Source of the DNA: Comamonas testosteroni
Lineage (GTDB): Bacteria; Pseudomonadota; Gammaproteobacteria; Burkholderiales; Burkholderiaceae_C
Length of the DNA: 64,000 nucleotides
Direction of reading: 5' to 3'
Assembly (NCBI RefSeq): GCF_030505195.1
Contig: NZ_CP129672.1
Location: 3,382,501 to 3,446,500 of the forward strand
How positions within the stretch are numbered: position 1 is the stretch's first letter; each line of letters begins with the position of its first letter. Made by a program: the position numbers and the translations under genes. Below, piece after piece: positions 61,572 to 64,000 of the stretch. The notes below the pieces were generated by a model. The model had not been told where the DNA came from and made no database searches. It saw nothing but the letters and a program-made list of their open reading frames with translations.

Positions 61572-63266
61572 CTATCGGCCCAGGCAGAGCTTCTGAATGC
61601 GTTCCACATGCGCCAGCAGCGATTGCTGGGCCACGGGCCACAGGGCTTGCGGCGTGTCGGCATAGGCAATCGCAACCCAGTCCTGAATGCTGCCGTCCGG
61701 CTTGGTGCGCATGGCCTGATGCACCTTGGCCTCGCGCGCCAGGCGGTGGGCCTTGAGGCGGGTGATCTGGTGCGGAGCAAAGCCCAGCACGTAGCCGTGG
61801 GCGGGCAGGATGTAGCGAATGTCGTACTCCAGGCACATGGCGTGGAGCCGGTCCAGCGAATCGAGGTAATCGATCATGTTGCCGTCCGGCGGGCTGATGA
61901 CGGTGGTGCTGCCGTTGAGGATGTGATCGCCGCTGAATAGCAGCGCGTCCTCCTCCAGCACAAAGCACAGGTGGTTGGCCGCGTGGCCGGGCGTGAAGAC
62001 GGCTTGCAGCGTATGCGTGATTTCGCCCTCTGTGCCTTGTCCGGTAAGCGTGATGCGCTCTCCGTCCTGTAGCGTCACCTCGGGTCTGAAGCGACTGTTG
62101 GCACGTGCCGTGGGCGCTGAAGGCAGGCCCATGATAGGCGGCCTGGCGTGGCCGGAGAGCAGGACCATGGCCTGCAGCGGCGCAGCACCCGGCGAGTGAT
62201 CGGGGTGGGAATGGGTGCAGACGATGAAACGGATATCGCCGCCAGCTGCATCGTGCAGGCGCTGCAGATGCTCGGCATCGTCCGGGCCGGGGTCGATGGC
62301 GATATAGCCGGTATGCGCATCGCCGACCAGATAGCTGTTGGTGCCGGGGCCGGTCATCATGCCGGGGTTGGGGGCCGTCAGGCGCAGCAGGTTCTTGCGC
62401 AGCGGCACCGCTTTTTCAGGCTGCCAGTCCAGATGGTGAATGCCGTGGCCGTCGGGCAGCACCATTTCCAGCTCGCCATAGGCCATATCGGTTTCGGTAT
62501 GGCGCGTGTCTTTGCCTTTCAGGTGGCCGCCACGGGGACAGGCCCGCCATAGCGGCTTCTCGTTGATCAGGGTCTGGATCACGGCCTGGGTATCGGGCAG
62601 GTGAGCGATGCGCTGCAATGTACGCTGGGTGGGAAAGAGGATGAACAGCTTTTTCTCTTCAACGCGTGCAATCGCATCCTGCGCAGAGATCCAGGTGGGC
62701 TCGAACTGCTCGGTTTCGTCCGCCACCGCCGTCTGGCCCTCGGGCATGCGGGCCACAAAGAACGGCACGTCAAAGCGCTTGGGCAGGTCCAGTGGTGCGG
62801 TCCAGTGGGCCAGATACCAGAGCTGGTCCACGGCCAGCGTCCAGCCGCGCGCGCGGCATTGTTCATACAGCGATGCCTTGCGGTCCAGTTGCTGAACCTG
62901 GGCAGGTGGAACGGGTTGGCCGGCCTGGTCATAGGCCAGCAGGATGCCCAGCTCCTCAAAAGTCTCGCGAATGCCTGCCAGGGCCTGGGTGATGCGTTCA
63001 TCTCCCGCCTCGGCAATCATGCTGGGGCGCACGCGCGCCAGCGCATGACTGGCTGGGGCGGCATCTTCATCTTCCTGGCCGCCACCGGGGAAAACATAGG
63101 CATTGGCAAAGATGCCTTGATCGGCACGCCTTGTCATCAGCACTTCAAAACCGTTGCCGTCGGCGCAGTCGCGCAGCAACAGCAAGGTCGAGGCGTCACG
63201 CGTGGGCACCGGTTCGCGCTGGGGCAGAAGGAGCTGACTGGGACGGGGCTGGCTGGTTGATGTCAT
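61572..63266 (-). CDS. Nudix hydrolase-metallo-beta-lactamase fusion protein
   Basis: 564 aa. The N-terminal Nudix domain (residues 20-230) has the Nudix box with GIRETFEELGILL (G99 to L110). The C-terminal metallo-beta-lactamase domain (about residues 300-545) has the zinc motif THSHPDHSPG, further His in TPGHAANHLCFV, and FSGDHILNG. The latter resembles LACTB2-type hydrolases. Known fusions of this kind exist in Betaproteobacteria, so the protein could hydrolyse a nucleotide-derived or CoA-type compound in two steps; the role is unknown. No signal peptide. Confidence 0.88.
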   Translation of the reverse strand: MTSTSQPRPSQLLLPQREPVPTRDASTLLLLRDCADGNGFEVLMTRRADQGIFANAYVFPGGGQEDEDAAPASHALARVRPSMIAEAGDERITQALAGIRETFEELGILLAYDQAGQPVPPAQVQQLDRKASLYEQCRARGWTLAVDQLWYLAHWTAPLDLPKRFDVPFFVARMPEGQTAVADETEQFEPTWISAQDAIARVEEKKLFILFPTQRTLQRIAHLPDTQAVIQTLINEKPLWRACPRGGHLKGKDTRHTETDMAYGELEMVLPDGHGIHHLDWQPEKAVPLRKNLLRLTAPNPGMMTGPGTNSYLVGDAHTGYIAIDPGPDDAEHLQRLHDAAGGDIRFIVCTHSHPDHSPGAAPLQAMVLLSGHARPPIMGLPSAPTARANSRFRPEVTLQDGERITLTGQGTEGEITHTLQAVFTPGHAANHLCFVLEEDALLFSGDHILNGSTTVISPPDGNMIDYLDSLDRLHAMCLEYDIRYILPAHGYVLGFAPHQITRLKAHRLAREAKVHQAMRTKPDGSIQDWVAIAYADTPQALWPVAQQSLLAHVERIQKLCLGR

Positions 63267-63385
63267 GAGGTCACATTATGCGAAGTCGCAGGCTTCGTGC
63301 CTGTCACGCCCGGACTAGTTGTGCGCTACAGCACCCGAATCGGGGAAAGCACTGAGAGCAAATGTCCGGGGATGTCTTGCATTTA

Positions 63386-63400
63386 GTTATTTGAAATAAC
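63386..63400. promoter_or_regulatory. Palindrome upstream of the last crotonase gene
   Basis: GTTATTT-G-AAATAAC, perfect 7-bp arms with a one-base centre, 25 bp before the crotonase ATG. AT-rich palindromes of this size are typical of MarR/TetR operators. Regulator not in the window. Confidence 0.5.
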
Positions 63401-63424
63401 AATAATGTGGCAAAAGGAATGGTT

Positions 63425-64000
63425 ATGACTCATAAAGAAATTGCAGTTGAGTTCCGTGGCGAAGCCGAACAGGTTGCCGTCATTCGCCTGATGCGTGCCG
63501 CAAAGCGCAACGCCTTGTCCGATGGCCTGGTGCTGGGTCTGCGCGATGTATTCATGAATCTGCCCGCCAGTGTGCGCGCGGCCGTGGTGGATGGCGATGG
63601 ACCGCATTTCTGCGCCGGCCTGGATCTGAGCGAGCTCAGCGAGCGCGATGCGGCCCAGGGCGTTTTGCATTCGCGCATGTGGCATGAGGCGCTGCGCCAG
63701 GTGCAGTTCGGCCCGGTGCCCGTTGTCGCTGCCCTGCATGGTGCCGTGGTGGGCGGCGGCCTGGAGCTGGCCAGCGCCTGCCATATCCGTGTGGCCGACA
63801 GCAGCACCTTCTATGCCTTGCCCGAAGGTTCGCGCGGCATTTTCGTGGGTGGCGGCGGCTCGGTGCGCATCCCGCGCCTGATCGGAGCCGCACGCATGGC
63901 CGACATGATGTTCACCGGCCGTGTGTACAAGGCCGAAGAGGGTGAGCGCATTGGCCTGTCGCAATATCTGGTGCCCGAAGGACATGCATTGGACAAGGCC
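63425..64000 (+). CDS. Enoyl-CoA hydratase/isomerase family protein (3' partial)
   Basis: Crotonase-fold enzyme cut by the window end (192 codons present, no stop). It carries the oxyanion-hole motif GPHFCAGLDLSELS (near residues 59-72), the helix AALHGAVVGGGLELASACHIRVAD (near 101-124) with the first catalytic Glu in GLELA, and ALPEGSRGIFVGGGGS with the second Glu. Both glutamates are present, unlike in the crotonase at 30139. The ATG has AAAGGAA upstream and a palindromic operator candidate at 63386. Substrate unknown. Confidence 0.88.
   Translation, partial: MTHKEIAVEFRGEAEQVAVIRLMRAAKRNALSDGLVLGLRDVFMNLPASVRAAVVDGDGPHFCAGLDLSELSERDAAQGVLHSRMWHEALRQVQFGPVPVVAALHGAVVGGGLELASACHIRVADSSTFYALPEGSRGIFVGGGGSVRIPRLIGAARMADMMFTGRVYKAEEGERIGLSQYLVPEGHALDKA

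Noticed and set aside
1..64000. tRNA, rRNA, IS elements or phage genes
   Set aside because: None recognised on either strand; the only structural RNA seen is rnpB.

Overview
The window is a GC-rich (roughly 60-65 %) bacterial chromosome segment with no tRNA, rRNA, phage or IS gene. Gene content points to a Comamonadaceae member, most probably Comamonas or a close relative: several Bug/TctC-type solute receptors, two TRAP transporters, an AAHS aromatic-acid permease, a VanAB-like Rieske oxygenase, many LysR regulators, a type A RNase P RNA and short intergenic palindromic repeats. The genus is an inference from gene style, not from a search.

Layout. (1) 1-4.5 kb, plus strand: aromatic catabolism module of AAHS permease (5' end cut by the window edge), Rieske oxygenase, its reductase and a D-2-hydroxyacid dehydrogenase. 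(2) 4.8-7.8 kb, minus: TRAP transporter dctQMP, facing a HypT-like LysR gene (8.2-9.1 kb). (3) 9.6-12.9 kb, plus: gltIJKL-type glutamate/aspartate ABC importer. (4) 13.1-22.5 kb, minus: seven-gene cluster of porin, NDP-forming acyl-CoA synthetase, Bug receptor, two adjacent DUF1254/DUF1214 proteins, an alkylsulfatase-like metallo-hydrolase with a broken metal motif, and a second Bug receptor. A divergent Crp/Fnr-type regulator gene lies at 22.7 kb with a perfect palindrome between it and the porin. This is the best candidate for an undescribed system. (5) 23.5-25.5 kb, minus: arginase and ornithine cyclodeaminase (arginine to proline). (6) 25.7-31.5 kb: pyrC, NYN-domain protein, DUF3025, htpX, WxxGxW lipoprotein, crotonase, small outer-membrane barrel-like protein. 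(7) 31.7-38.7 kb: flavoprotein, second TRAP system with an enlarged DctM, exported intradiol-dioxygenase-like lipoprotein. (8) 38.7-44.0 kb, minus: sbcCD and two small genes. (9) 44.2-47.5 kb: qor-like reductase with a LysR gene, and a LuxR-type regulator. (10) 47.7-51.8 kb: ABC exporter, cysteine synthase, LysR. (11) 51.9-55.4 kb, minus: amidase, DUF2848 and MFS permease. (12) 55.8-60.7 kb: small membrane protein, EamA/AraC pair, rnpB, LuxR regulator facing a DUF3237-Bug pair. (13) 60.7-64.0 kb: RluF-like protein lacking the usual catalytic Asp, Nudix-metallo-beta-lactamase fusion, and a crotonase cut by the window end.

The overall picture is uptake plus oxidative or CoA-dependent breakdown of aromatic, carboxylic and amide compounds, interspersed with housekeeping genes (pyrC, htpX, sbcCD, cysK, rnpB). 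Two families of dispersed intergenic repeats mark gene ends. Family A (five copies) resembles a long imperfect hairpin, several with A/T tracts, and three copies sit in convergent gaps, so it may serve as a bidirectional terminator. Family B (two copies) begins directly after stop codons.
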